Source of the DNA: Plotosus lineatus
Lineage: Eukaryota; Chordata; Actinopteri; Siluriformes; Plotosidae
Direction of reading: 5' to 3'
DNA: 64,000 bases
Assembly (NCBI GenBank): GCA_024760905.1
Contig: CM045729.1
Location: 10,059,580 to 10,123,579, forward strand
Of this stretch, positions 20,971-31,553 are shown piece by piece. The first letter of the stretch is position 1. Every line of letters begins with the position of its first letter. The notes beneath the pieces were generated by a model. It did no database searches, was not told where the DNA came from, and saw only the letters and a list, made by a program, of their open reading frames with translations. A program made the translations under genes and the position numbers.

Positions 20971-21254
20971 AAGACAAAACAGACATTCAGACCAAAGAGT
21001 GGCGAAAATACATTAGCACAGTCTGCAGTAAACAAACAACAACAAACCCTTTCCAGAAATGTTAAAGAAAGCATGTAAACCATCACTCTATTCATGATTT
21101 ATTTATTATTTATATGTAGTTACTATAGAAATGATCAGGATTTGTAGTTGTATAGCTGTCAGAGCTGCTGTTCTCGGAAATTAATCTCCTCCCTCTGAGC
21201 TCTGAGTCCAGCACTGTGATGTAATACTGTAAAAGAGTGACGTCATGTCAGTAC

Positions 21255-21435
21255 CGTGAAGCAGGGCCTCATACGCCCGTTCAGGGTCGTGCAGCAGTTC
21301 ACAGAGGGAACACAGCGCCCCCTGGCGGACATCCTGTTCTTTAGCCTCGAGCTCCGACATCAGCTTCGGCATCGCGCGCTTCCCGAATGCCACCGAGGCG
21401 CAAAAAAAGCGGTCTGAAGTCTGTGTCGAGGCCAT
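21255..21435 (-). CDS. rsph14: rsph14 exon 1
   Basis: Starts ATG at 21433-21435: MASTQTSDRFFCASVAFGKR, then KLMSELEAKEQDVRQGAL and HDPERAYEALLHG. The AFGKRAMPKL and HDPE-Y-A motifs are those of the RSPH14 N-terminus. Donor GTACTG; ends in phase 1. Confidence 0.88.
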
Positions 21436-21749
21436 CAGAGACTACTCGAAACCTGATGGTGTGAGGGACCAGGCTCAGCCTGACAGTTTATTCTCATAAG
21501 AGCAGTGTTTATAAGAATCTGAAATTAGGATAAATATAAAAGATAAAATTCAGGATTTCTCAAAACACTCCGCATCAGGGATTACACAAGGATAAAATCA
21601 CAAATATAATTCTATAAGAATTAAAAACAAAATATTTTAAATATTGCTTCGAAATAGAGGAGTGTGTGTGTGTGTGTGCACGTGTGTCAGAGGGAGGGGG
21701 GAAGAGGGAGAGAGAGCGAGAGAGAGAGAGTGTGTGTGTATGTTTGTGC

Positions 21750-21816
<67 letters not shown>

Positions 21817-21860
21817 TGGTGTGTGTGTCTGTGTGAGTGTGTGAGGGGGGGGGGGTCGCG
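21436..21860. other. rsph14 upstream region with GT/GA arrays
   Basis: Non-coding sequence upstream of the rsph14 start. GA units at about 21713-21814 are interspersed with TG runs. No clear TATA box seen. Confidence 0.6.
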
Positions 21861-21869
21861 TGAATGTTG

Positions 21870-22460
21870 GCACTGCAATGGCCTATCGGGCTGTCCAGTG
21901 TACACCCTACCCTGACTCAGAGTCGGTTGAGATGAGTACCAGCCTCCCCACGACCCATTAGGATGAAGCGGTTCAGAAAATGAATGGATGAAAGACCCCA
22001 TGGTTGGAGGTTCAGGCCCCTACAGTTATTTTCAGCATTTGGCAGATTCTCTTCTCCATAGCAACTTACAATTATCATTTTTATACAACTTGAGTAATTG
22101 AGAGTTAAGGGCCTTGTTCAAGAGCCCAACAATGCTGACACATGGGAATTGAACTGCTGACCTTCAGATTCGTAAACCATCGCATTATTAAAAACTAAGC
22201 CATCACTGCCCCATATCACCGGGTTGTCACTGTCCCCCCAGTGCTCTAACTGGGTTATCAAAGGCTGGCCATGTCTCTCTCCCTGCCTGTGGTGTGAGGT
22301 TCATGTAAAAGAACCATTGCTGACTTTCGACAAGAGGAGCTGCATAGCCACCAAGCATGTTTCTGCCCTTCGATGGCCTGGTGCGAACTTTTCAGGGTGC
22401 CAGCCCCTCTCTGTGACCTTAACTAGGATTAAGTGGTTCAAAAACTGAATGAATGAATGT
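21870..22460 (+). mobile_element. Mosaic of SINE pieces
   Basis: SINE tail (21870-21990, ending gatgaagcggttcagaaaat), the repeat of 18043 (22030-22200), then first-family SINE body and L2-like tail (22210-22460, aaccattgctgactttcg to aagtggttcaaaaactgaat). Confidence 0.62.
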
Positions 22461-22864
22461 ACTATAATAAAATCACGGCATTCATTTGTATTGATTTCTA
22501 GAAAGTTCTAAATTAAATATAACAGTATATATTATTATAAACAAGTGATATTTTTAAAATATTTTCAGAAGAATAAGATTTTAAAACAGTTATAATATCA
22601 GACGAGAAACTTGGACATCACATGACTTACAATAAACGTTAAAGATCCAGACAGCAACGTTTTCGTGATTGATGGTTTTTATTTGCAGGGCGGTAGTACC
22701 TCTCTGTGACATCATCAAAGAGCGTGTAGGTAGGTGATGCCACAGCGTCTGTGGGTCATGTGACACACTGGCAGGACACAAAGACAAAAAGCCAAAGAGA
22801 GACAGGGACATGGCGTCCAGGAGAGAAAGCAGCGGGTGAATCTTCTTTCATACGGGTCTGTGAA
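22461..22864. other. No recognised gene
   Basis: AT-rich sequence and one minus-strand frame of 73 codons without recognisable domain. Confidence 0.45.
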
Positions 22865-23560
22865 TGGTCACCGTAATGGAACATCACTCTCCATCTCACG
22901 CTATCCTCTGCATCTCGCTCCATTATGCCAATCATCCCCTCATGTCCTCACCATATCCTCCTATCAGGCAGTTCCATTATCAACATTCCTCCCCCAATAT
23001 ACCCTTAATCCCTCCTTGGCACAAGTCCAAACCATCCCCATCTGGCCTCTCTGACCTTATCTGTAAAACACTCTAAAATATTTGTTTCTAATTCTGTCCA
23101 TTCTTGTCCCTCTCAGAGAAAATCACAGCATCTTCATCGCTGAAACTTCCATTTACAGCAGTTGGCAGGCGCCGTCGTCCAGATCGACTTACATGCCATG
23201 CATACTGCTGAGCAGTTGAGAGTGAAGGGCTTCACACATGGACCCAACAGTGGCAAGTTGGTGGGACTGGGCTTTGAACTGCTGACCTTCTTTCTGATCA
23301 GTCGTAACCCAGAGTCCACTTCACCCTTACAGATACCTTTCTATCACCAATCCCTCCGTCCACTCTCTGTTACCTTGGACAATTCATCCCAAGTATTAAA
23401 ATTAATCTTCTCATCAACGCACGTGTGCTCAGTCTTATTCCTGCTGATGGCAAATCCTCACATCAAACAAATTCAACAAACGAACCATCTGAGCATGTCA
23501 CCCACCTCAGTATACTGGGACTGCTCAGTCTGGGAATCCTCCCACATGTAAAGATGTTAA
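22865..23560 (-). mobile_element. Degenerate LINE C-terminal region, interrupted
   Basis: The plus strand has the antisense landmarks of RTE-like LINE C-termini (ctccatctcacgctatcctc, catgtcctcacc, agtccaaaccatccccatct, ggcctctctgacctta) but is much diverged. The fish repeat of 18043 interrupts it at about 23150-23330. Confidence 0.45.
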
Positions 23561-23777
23561 TTCTGTGCTCTTGGTACTCGAGTACGGAGCTGAAATAGCA
23601 AATATTCAGGAGGAGACACGTAAAGTCAGTTTAAATTTTTTGTAAAAAAATTAGCATATTTAAATGAACTAGCGAACACTGACTTAGCTGACTGATGCGA
23701 AAGGCCACCTTGAGTTATGTGGATAAAAGTTCCCCATTCACTCATGAATATGTAAATTTATCTTCCATTATTAGTGT

Positions 23778-23853
23778 ATTTTGGATGAATATAAAGGCTT
23801 CGGCCTGTGAGCTAGGGTGGTTTCACCAGTAAACCTTTATATTCATCCAAAAT
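23778..23853. repeat. Perfect 20-bp inverted repeat with 36-base loop
   Basis: attttggatgaatataaagg at 23778-23797 and its exact reverse complement at 23834-23853. It could be a small palindromic transposon or a precursor-type RNA hairpin. Confidence 0.7.
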
Positions 23854-24454
23854 AAATTAATAAAAACAATTTACCCCAATATAGGATTCAATTATGATGT
23901 CATCTTGCTTTTTTTGTTCACCGAAAGCAAAACTAGTTTTGAATTTTCATCAGTTTTGTTGACCAAGATTTATAGTATCAATTGATAGAATTTCAATAGA
24001 AATTACAGTATATCGAAATGATGTGTTTTTAACTAGGCTACACCTGAAACATCCCACAATAAGTTCTTCCTGAATCGAGTTGAACCTGTTGCATTCTCCT
24101 CCGCTGCTGTTCTGCCCTTTGTGTTTGTTTCCCGTTGCTAGGTAATGACGCTCAGCTCCCTTAAAGGTGCAGTGGGCAGCAATTTAGAGTTAGAGGATAC
24201 ATTAGCAACTACAGCCATGGAAAAAATGTAGAGACTATATATAATGGATATTCCCATAATAAGGGGTTTCTTGTCGTCGTCCCTCCACCCCCACCCCCAT
24301 GAATGTCGAAATATCCTGCAGAAATTTGAAATGTTTGACTGTAGTTTGGAGCGTGTCTATGTGGAAGATGATGAAGAGTATGAGCAGTTTGAATGATGAG
24401 GAAGCGGAGATGATGAAGAGGGCCGTTACTTGTGGTATTTAGGAAAGACAGGGA
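23854..24454. other. No recognised gene
   Basis: AT-rich sequence; around 24160 it has aaaggtgcagtgggcagc, resembling ends of small non-autonomous DNA transposons in fish. Confidence 0.4.
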
Positions 24455-24579
24455 TTGAAATATGGACGGATGTCACAAAAATATGTATATATTTTTTTAA
24501 TGATGTTTTCTCTTGGGTCATTTTCATTGATATTTTTTCTTGCAGAACTACCAAAAGATATTAAAACCATTCCATCTGA

Positions 24580-24581
<2 letters not shown>

Positions 24582-24627
<46 letters not shown>

Positions 24628-24628
24628 T
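24582..24628. repeat. AAT trinucleotide array
   Basis: About 15 uninterrupted AAT units. Confidence 0.93.
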
Positions 24629-24854
24629 ATGCAATATTTTTGAAAGCAAATACAACTCGAGGGGCACTCATAGAGTGTAAGCTACATTCGCCGGTCTCAA
24701 ATGCATTATTATAACTTGACATAGTTACAATGAATTGTCTCCCTCTAGTGGGCAAGTCAGATGAAGATCCCCCCCCACACACACATCTCCTCCAAAATGT
24801 TCTGGGTTTTTACCAGGCCCATACCCCATCACTACACCAAAGTTGGTGAAATTT

Positions 24855-24905
24855 GCCCACGTGGCAGTGCACCAGGATTTTACCTGTAGTGATGACAGGC
24901 AAAAT
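24855..24905 (-). pseudogene. Fragment of a phosphatase exon with its acceptor
   Basis: About 45 bases (cacgtggcagtgcaccagg, ttttacctgtagtg) match 25497-25536, which is the start of the catalytic exon of the phosphatase gene and its intron. The rest of the exon is missing. Confidence 0.5.
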
Positions 24906-25324
24906 AGAAACGGTGGCATCTGATTGGTTTTGTCATCTACTGCATTTCTATTCAAGAAAAAAATGGACAGAGAATGGAAGCAGACATATTGGCATTTTAT
25001 TCAGAAAATATTTAATGAGTTACACAGCATGTACTGTTGATTTGTGGGTTTTTATGTCAGGGAATCAACTATGGAGGGAAAAATGCTGTTTGCTTAAACC
25101 AGCTTTTTTACACATCACTGCTTTAGTAGAAATTAAGAATAAATTAAAATACTGGTTGCTTATAAAAATTATAAAATACAGTTGTTCATATCAAGGTCGT
25201 CCCACATCTCTACATAACCCCTACCATGTTGGAAACTAGCCACAGTTTAACAAAACAACCATCATCTTTTTACAATGAGGTCTCCCCTGTATAGATTATG
25301 TCCTGTGAGGGCGTGGCCATGCAG

Positions 25325-25521
25325 TCAGGACCGATAACCATACAGTCTAACATGTAGGTCGATGAGCTGTCGAAGGAAGCCCCGGTTGGGTATAATCCCT
25401 CTACCCTGTTTAACCGTGTTGATGGCCTCCACCAGGGTCATGTTGTGCTTTAGCATCAGATACGCCAGTACGATGGTGGCTGAGCGACTCACACCCACGT
25501 GGCAGTGCACCAGGATTTTAC
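25325..25521 (-). CDS. Phosphatase last exon with active-site loop
   Basis: 197 bases: GKILVHCHVGVSRSATIVLA, then YLMLKHNMTLVEAINTVKQG, PNRGFLRQLIDLHVRLYGYR and stop. Catalytic Cys and Arg are both present. Acceptor CTACAG. Confidence 0.85.
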
Positions 25522-25626
25522 CTGTAGTGGTGAGAGGCAAAGAGAAATGCATCCAATACGTTATTGTGAAGAAACCAACATCTTTACTTCTTTCAAACAG
25601 GAAGATATCAGTGATGTTTTTTTTAC

Positions 25627-25825
25627 CTCCCGTCCTCAGAGCATTATGAATAAACTCTGCTCCTTTATTAAAGTTGACGCTCATATCATAGGCGGGAGAG
25701 TCATGGGCTTCGATACCCAGGTACGTGATTCCCATTCCAGAGTAAAAATCATCACCTCGCCGCGAGCTGTGAGTGCAGTTCATCACGTGAGTGAAGTTTC
25801 GCCTGCGAAGCTCGGCCCGAAATTC
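25627..25825 (-). CDS. Phosphatase central exon
   Basis: 199 bases: EFRAELRRRNFTHVMNCTHS, DDFYSGMGITYLGIEAHDSP, then NKGAEFIHNALRTG. Acceptor CTGTAG after a pyrimidine tract, donor GTAAAA. FTHVMN aligns with the ITHVLNA motif of the family. Confidence 0.82.
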
Positions 25826-26009
25826 CTACAGCAGGAAAGAAGGCAGTGTCAAAAAACCGTGGATGCAGATTGACCACAACAGCCTACGGGGTGTGTTCCT
25901 GGAGCGCCACCTAGTGCTAAAATTGTCCTATAGGTTACGAAATGGAGGTGTGGCTTTACATGCGTTGAAAGTGGTAAAACTCACTGAAGTCTTTTTATTC
26001 ATTCGTTCA

Positions 26010-26335
26010 TCCATTTTCTGGGCCATTTAATCCTAATCAGGATCATTGGGAGGCCGGCACACATCCCAGCCAACGCTGTACAAGGGCAGGGTACACCCTG
26101 AGCAGCTCACAGGATGAACCCTCATACAACTGACATTCTTACACCTAAGAAAGATTTGCAACCTTGATGTTTTCTGACTGTGGGAGGAAACCAGAGTACC
26201 TGGAGGAAACCCAACGCAAGTACGGGGAGAACACGCAAACTCCAAACAGAAACACCTGAGCTGGGAATGGACCACAGGTCTCCTTGTTGTGAGGTGGGCG
26301 TGCTAACCACTATGCCACCGTACCCCTGCTGAAGT
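26010..26335 (-). mobile_element. tRNA-derived SINE (second family)
   Basis: Minus strand head GGCATAGTGGTTAGCACGCC, body with tttgcgtgttctccccgtac and an L2-like tail ending aaatggatgaacgaatg. It lies in the phosphatase intron. Confidence 0.72.
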
Positions 26336-26411
26336 CATTTAGATTAAATAAATTATTCTCAAACTAAATTTTGCACCACAGTGAATAACAATGTAAACAT
26401 CATGATAATCA

Positions 26412-26770
26412 CATGTCTCCGATATAAAGTTTTTTCTTTTCTTTTCTTTTATTGTTTATTAATTTATAATATTTATGTATCTATTTATTTATTTACTGAT
26501 ATAATATATATGTATGTGTGTATGTTTGTATATGTATCTATTTTTGCACCCCCTACTGATAGTACCTCAAGAGCCTGTAACAGTGAATTTCTCCATTGTG
26601 AGATTAATAAAGCTGTATCTTATCGTATCTTATCTTATCTTGGCAGGACTGTTGATCGACCTCCCATCAAAAAGGAGCTGCTCGACTCCCATCACTGCCA
26701 AAGCAGGCGGAGTGAAATCGATGTCTATTTTCGCCGAGCGTGAATCTTTATATGTGGACCTGTAGGACAT
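26412..26770 (-). pseudogene. Candidate phosphatase first exon split by a Rex1 tail
   Basis: 26770 to 26641 reads MSYRSTYKDSRSAKIDIDF, then PALAVMGVEQLLFDGRSINS. The frame is then replaced by the LINE tail (26430-26640). LYIGDM at 26429-26412 resumes the expected motif. Match is by motif order; confirmation needs an alignment. Confidence 0.45.
26430..26640 (+). mobile_element. Rex1-type LINE 3' end
   Basis: Shares tttttgcaccccctactga and tacctcaag-like sequence with the end of the Rex1 copy at 60860-60886, then ends with agattaataaagctgtatct and TCTTA repeats, the usual terminal repeat of these elements. Only the 3' UTR is present. Confidence 0.7.
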
Positions 26771-26990
26771 TTTGGAGATGAAGTTTGGCGAAAGAAATCA
26801 GAGAGGTTGATGGGAATGATCAGAAGACCCCACGACGCATTGCTGTCAGTTAGGACCTGGGTGCTCCTAATGCAGCCGTGAGGGGGGGGCACAAACCAGT
26901 GTCTCTCCCTCACGCCGGTCCCAAGCCCGGATAAATGCAGAGGGTTGTGTCAGGAAGGGCATCCGGCGTAAAACAAATGCCAAATAAACT

Positions 26991-28037
26991 ATGCGAATCA
27001 CAAGAAAGAATGACATACCGGATCGGTCGAGGCCCGGGTTAACAACGACCGCCATCAGTGCCGTCAACCAACAGGGTGCTGATGGAAATTGGACTACTGT
27101 TGGTCGAAGACGTCGAAGAAGGAGAGGCGGGAGGCGTGTCCGTTGCCAGAGAGAGAAGAGGAAAGGCATGAGTCTAGGACTGAAAGTAGGGACTTTGAAT
27201 ATTGGAACTATGTCAGGAAAAGGTAGAGAGCTGGCTGACATGATGCAGAGGAGGAAGGTGGACATACTGTGTGTTCAGGAGACCAGGTGGAAAGGTCGCA
27301 AGGCTAGAAGCATAGGAGCAGGGTTTAAGCTGTTTTATCATGGTGTGGATGGGAAGAGAAATGGAGTCGGAGTCATCTTGAAGGAGGAGTTTGCCAGGAA
27401 TGTTCTAGAAGTGAAAAGAGTGTCAGACAGAGTGATGAGTCTCAAGTTAGAAATTAAAGGTGTGATGGTCAATGTTGTTAGTGCTTATGCCCCACAGACA
27501 GGATGTGAGCGAGAAGAGAAGGAGAGATTCTGGAGGGAGTTAGATGAAGTGATGCAGAGTACCCCCAGAGGTGAAAGAGTGGTCATTGGGGCAGACTTCA
27601 ATGGACATGTTGGTGCAGGAAACAGAGGGGACGAGGAAGTGATGGGTAGGTTTGGTATCCAGGACAGGAATGCAGAAGGACAGATGTTGGTAGATTTTGC
27701 AAAAAGGATGGAAATGGCTGTGGTGAATACTTCCTTCCAGAAGAGAGAGGAGCATAGGGTGACTTATAAAAGTGGAGGTAGGAGCACACAGGTAGACTAC
27801 ATCTTGTGCAGGCGATGTAATTTAAAGGAAGTCAGTGACTGCAAAGTAGTAGCGGGTGAGAGTGTTGCCAAACAGCATAGGATGGTGGTGTGCAGGATGA
27901 TGCTGATGGTGAGGAAGGTGAAGAAGGCAAAGGCAGAGCAGAAGACAAAGTGGTGGAAGTTGAAAAAGGAAGTGTCGGGTTGTCTTCAAGGAGGAGTTGA
28001 AACAGGCTTTGGGTGGTCAGGAAGTGCTTCCAGATGA
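26991..28037 (+). pseudogene. RTE-like LINE endonuclease frame
   Basis: 348 codons. An apurinic-like endonuclease with KVGTLNIGTMSGKGREL, VQETRWKGRKAR, VVSAYAPQTG, VIGADFNGHVGAG, TYKSGGRSTQVDYI and the final KQHRMVVCRM. The motif order (N, E, Y, D-N, S-x-D, H) is that of LINE endonucleases that nick target DNA. The last codons, from about 27970, are out of frame because of the two-base loss. Confidence 0.85.
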
Positions 28038-29985
28038 CTGGACAACTACAGCGAATGTGATCAGGGAGACAGGTAGGAGAATACTTGGTGTGTCATCTGG
28101 AAGGAAAGTAGATAAGGAGACTTGGTGGTGGAATGAGGAAGTGCAGGAGTGTGTACAAAGGAAGAGATTAGCTAAGAAGAAGTGGGACATTGACAAAACC
28201 GAAGAGAGTAAACAGGAGTACAGGGAGACACAGCGTAAGGCAAAGGTAGCAGTGTCAAAGGCCAAACAGAGCGCGTTTGATGACTTGTATGCTCGGCTGG
28301 AAAGTAAGGAGGGAGAAAATGAATTATACAGGTTGGCACAGCAGAGAAATAGAGATGGGAAGGACGTGCAGCAAGTTAGATTGATAAAGGACAGAGAGGG
28401 AAATGTATTGACTGATGACAGAAGTGTGCTGGGAAGATGGAAAGAGTACTTTGAAGAGCTGATGAATGAGGAAAATGAGAGAGAGAAAAGAGTAGAAGAG
28501 GTGACTGTTGAGGACCAGGAAGGAGCAAAGATTAGTAAGGGTGAAGTGAGGAGGGCATTGAAGAGGATGAAGAATGGAAAGGCAGTTGGTCCTGATGACA
28601 TACCGGTGGAGGTATGGAAGTGTCTAGGAGAGGTAGCAGTAGATTTTCTGACAAGAACATTTAACAAGGTCTTAGAGAGTGAGAGGATGCCAGAGGAATG
28701 GAGGAGAAGTGTGCTGGTGCCCATTTTTAAGAACAAGGGAGACGTGCAGAGTTGTGGCAACTACAGAGGGATAAAGTTGATGAGCCATACGATGAAGTTA
28801 TGGGAAAGAATAGTGGAAGCTAGACTAAGGGCAGAAGTCAGCATTTGTGAACAACAGTTTGGTTTCATGCCCAGAAAGAGCACCACAGATGCAGTGTTTG
28901 CCTTGAGGATGTTAATGGAGAAGTACAGAGAAGGTCAGACGGAGCTGCATTGTGCCTTTGTGGATCTGGAGAAAGCATATGACAGGGTGCCGAGAGAAGA
29001 ACTGTGGTATTGCATGAGGAAGTCTGGAGTGGCAGAGAAGTATGTTAGAGTGATGCAGGACATGTATGAGAGATGTAAGACAGTGGTGAGGTGTGCTGTC
29101 GGTGTGACAGAAGAGTTCAAGGTGGAGGTGGGACTGCATCAAGGGTCAGCTCTCAGCCCCTTCTTGTTCGCTATGGTGATGGACAGGCTGACAGACGAGG
29201 TTAGACAAGATTCCCCATGGACTATGATGTTTGCAGATGACATTGTAATCTGGAGTGAGAGCAGAGAACAAGTGCAGGAAAATCTAGAGAGGTGGAGGTA
29301 TGCCCTGGAAAGGAGGGGAATGACGATTAGCCTCAGTAAGACAGAATACATGTGCATGAATTCCAAGGACCAAAGAGGAACGGTGAGATTACAGGGAGCA
29401 GAGATAAGAAAGGTGGAGGATTTTAAGTACTTCGGCTCAACAATCCAGAGCAATGGAGAGTGTGGAAAAGAGGTCAAGAAGCGTGTGCAGGCAGGTTGGA
29501 ATGGTTGGAGAAAAGGGTCCGGTGTGATGTGTGATAGGAGGGTATCGGCAAAAATGAAAGGAAAAGTGTACAAGACGGTGTTGAGGCCAACGATGCTGTA
29601 TGGGTTAGAAACAGTGGCCCTGGGGAAAAGGCAGGAGGCAGAGTTGGAGGTAGCAGAGATGAAAATGTTGAGGTTCTCTTTGGGAGTAACGAGGATGGAT
29701 AGGATTAGGAATGAGCACGTCAGAGGGACAGCACATGTAAGACGTTTTGGAGACAAAGTCAGAGAGGCTAGATTGAGATGGTTTGGACATGTACAGAGGA
29801 GGGATAGTGAGTATATTGGTAATAGGATGCTGAGGCTGGAACTACCAGGCAAAAGGCCTAGAGGAAGACCAAAGAGACGATTCATGGATGTGGTAAAGGA
29901 GGACATGAAGGTCGTTGGTGTAAGAGAAGAAGATGCAAAGGATAGGGTGAGATGGAGGCAGATGATTCGCTGTGGCGACCCCTGA
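27997..29985 (+). pseudogene. RTE-like LINE reverse transcriptase frame
   Basis: 662 codons in the frame next to the endonuclease. RT motifs: GPDDIPVEVWKCL, YRGIKLMSHTMKLWERIVE, FGFMPRKSTTDAVFALRM, FVDLEKAYDRVPREELWY, LHQGSALSPFLFAMVM, MMFADDIVIWSE and FKYFGSTIQSNG. The C-terminal [19 protein letters not shown] region follows. The first Met used is fortuitous; the ancestral protein would be a single endonuclease-RT of about 990 residues. The RT copies its RNA onto a nicked target. Confidence 0.87.
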
Positions 29986-30015
29986 AGGGAAAAGCCGAAA
30001 GGAAAAGAAGAAGAA

Positions 30016-30544
30016 CACTCTCCTGGGTAACTGGGTTATTTTAAGACTCCAAGTTGGCTGGATGTCAGTAATGCGCAGACTGCACCTTTGTACTGGATCA
30101 CTTACACACATAAAGCTTTCAAACACATACAGACGTGCGCGCGCAAGCATACATATAAATCTTCTCCGTACTGTTATAGAAATGCGAAAGCACTTACATG
30201 TCAAAATGGTAATATTTCATCTACATGGGTTACAGTCATTACATCACTCCTGTCAACATCAGTGTTATAACAGTAACATCACTTTAAATCTACGGAGACC
30301 GGACATAAGTAAATAGACTTCAAACATTTCAGAATTAATTAATTAATTATTTTATTATTATACATGCAACTAGCTGCTCAACTGCATTCGCTTATTTAAT
30401 GTATGTCGTATCGGCCGATACCTACAATTTGACCTCTGAAAGTCACATTTTTGTACAATTTAATGGATTCAATGTCATGACCAAGGGTCAGAGTGCTGTA
30501 GAAATGTGCTCCAAGTTGTGCAAAAGTCATGCAAACATAGCTCG
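30016..30544. other. No recognised gene
   Basis: Unique-looking AT-rich sequence between a LINE and a Tc1 fragment. Confidence 0.45.
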
Positions 30545-30705
30545 CGCTCCAGGAAGTCAAGAACTGTCCGATTTTCACAGCGATCGAATTGTGAGTCAGT
30601 CAGAGGCCGGCATCAGCCAGCAACAAATAGCTGAAAATTTGAATATTCCTCGTTCAATGGTAAACGACGAATTCACGACCAGATCAACTAGGACCATCAG
30701 AGATG
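30545..30705 (+). mobile_element. Tc1-type transposase N-terminal fragment (T4)
   Basis: Reads ELSDFHSDRIVSQSEAGISQ and QQIAENLNIPRSMVN, the paired helix-turn-helix DNA-binding domain of Tc1 transposases. Downstream sequence loses similarity. Confidence 0.72.
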
Positions 30706-30961
30706 ACATCAGCCTTTGCTCTGTGACGAGCGCAGTGGAGGAAAATCCCAAGAGGAGGAAACTTTCAAGGAAGCAGACATTGTGGAAAACTCCAAACCAG
30801 CCCGAAAAGTGTAAGAGGCTATCTTGCTCAAATGGCCTATTTTGACCCAGCATAAAGATGCAAGTGTCTTCTTCCACCAGCATACAGTATCACGCCGGTC
30901 TTCGTCAGGGTTACAACTAGTAGGCCTCTTATACTTCTCAACTGCATTCTGCAGTCTGAGG

Positions 30962-31553
30962 CTTCTTCTTTTCCTTTCGGCTGCTCCCTTCAGGGGTCGC
31001 CACAGCAAATCATCCACCTCCATCTCACCCTGTCCTCTGCATCTTCTTTTTTGATTCCAACAGCCTTCATGTCTTCCTTCACCACATCCATAAATCTCTT
31101 CTTTGGTCTTCCGCTAGGCCTTCTGCCTGGTATTTCCAACCTCAGCATCCTACTGCCAATATACTCACTTTCTCTCCTCTGTACATGTCCAAACCATCTC
31201 AATCTAGCCTCTCTGACTTTGTCTCCAAAACATCTTACATGGGCTGTCCCTCTGATATACTCATTTCTGACCCTATCCATCCTCGTTACTCCCAGAGATA
31301 ACCTCAACATTTTCACCTCCGCTACATCCTCCTGCCTTTTCCTCTGCGCCACTGTTTCTAAGCCATACAACATCGCTGGCCTCACCACCGTCTTGTACAC
31401 TTTTCCTTTCATTCTTGCTGACACTCTCCTATCGCACATCACACCGGACACTTTTCTCCAACCATTCCAGCCTGCCTGCACACGCTTCTTCACCTCTTTT
31501 CCACACTCTCCATTGCTCTGGATTGTTGAGCCTAAGTACTTAAAATCCTCCTT
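30962..31553 (-). mobile_element. RTE-like LINE R5, 5' truncated
   Basis: The last ~590 bases of the family, from FKYLGSTIQSNGECGKEVKK to the tail. The minus-strand frame is open through RRVSARMKGKVYKTVVRPAM and SEYIGSRMLRLE. Confidence 0.85.

Larger units (their letters stand above)
16101..21435 (-). pseudogene. rsph14: rsph14 (radial spoke head 14 homolog), armadillo-repeat protein; terminal exon frameshifted
   Basis: Five exons on the minus strand: 21255-21435, 17887-17989, 17436-17780, 16476-16612 and 16101-16337, all with AG acceptors and GT donors and matching phases. The protein is built of armadillo repeats and belongs to the RSPH14/RTDR1 family, linked to radial spokes of motile cilia. 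The summed length is 1003 bases, one more than a multiple of three. The terminal exon switches frame at about 16171-16180, where one extra C interrupts the family reading. Ignoring it, the protein would be 333 residues and end IQVISWTP, like the family (about 350). It is called a pseudogene only because of this; a sequencing error would make it a normal gene. Confidence 0.8.
25325..26770 (-). pseudogene. Atypical dual-specificity phosphatase (DUSP13/DUSP29-like), first exon disrupted
   Basis: Minus strand. Catalytic exons 25627-25825 and 25325-25521 join in frame (RTG/GKILVHC) and end TAG. The active-site loop is VHCHVGVSRSAT, the HCx5R(S/T) signature of cysteine phosphatases; the general-acid region AHDSPAYDMS and recognition sequences (MTLVEAIN, PNRGFLRQL) match DUSP13/DUSP29-type enzymes, which dephosphorylate Ser/Thr/Tyr on signalling kinases. 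A candidate first exon at 26641-26770 starts MSYRSTYKDSRSAKID and has the TPPA...VEQLLFDGR motif expected before the VWPNLYIGDE segment, but runs into a Rex1 tail; LYIGD reappears beyond it at 26412-26429. It lacks about seven expected residues, and the phase to the next exon does not fit. Probably inactive. Confidence 0.65.
26871..30015 (+). mobile_element. RTE-like LINE R4, essentially full length
   Basis: Starts gcagccgtgaggggggggca, the same start as R7 and the mirror of R6. Has a ~120-base leader, an endonuclease/reverse transcriptase region and the 3' tail ending in GAA repeats. The only lesion found is a missing two bases in the endonuclease-RT linker at about 27968. It lies about 100 bases upstream of the phosphatase first exon. 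It is the best reference copy in the window. Confidence 0.88.

Noticed and set aside
26991..28037. Host craniofacial-development-type protein (a frequent automatic name for this sequence)
   Set aside because: The motifs and the repeated full-length context show it is the endonuclease of an RTE-like LINE.
28017..28760. Long minus-strand open frames opposite LINE reverse transcriptase
   Set aside because: Antisense shadows of LINE coding sequence. The same pattern recurs at 29139, 7230 and 44164 in every copy.
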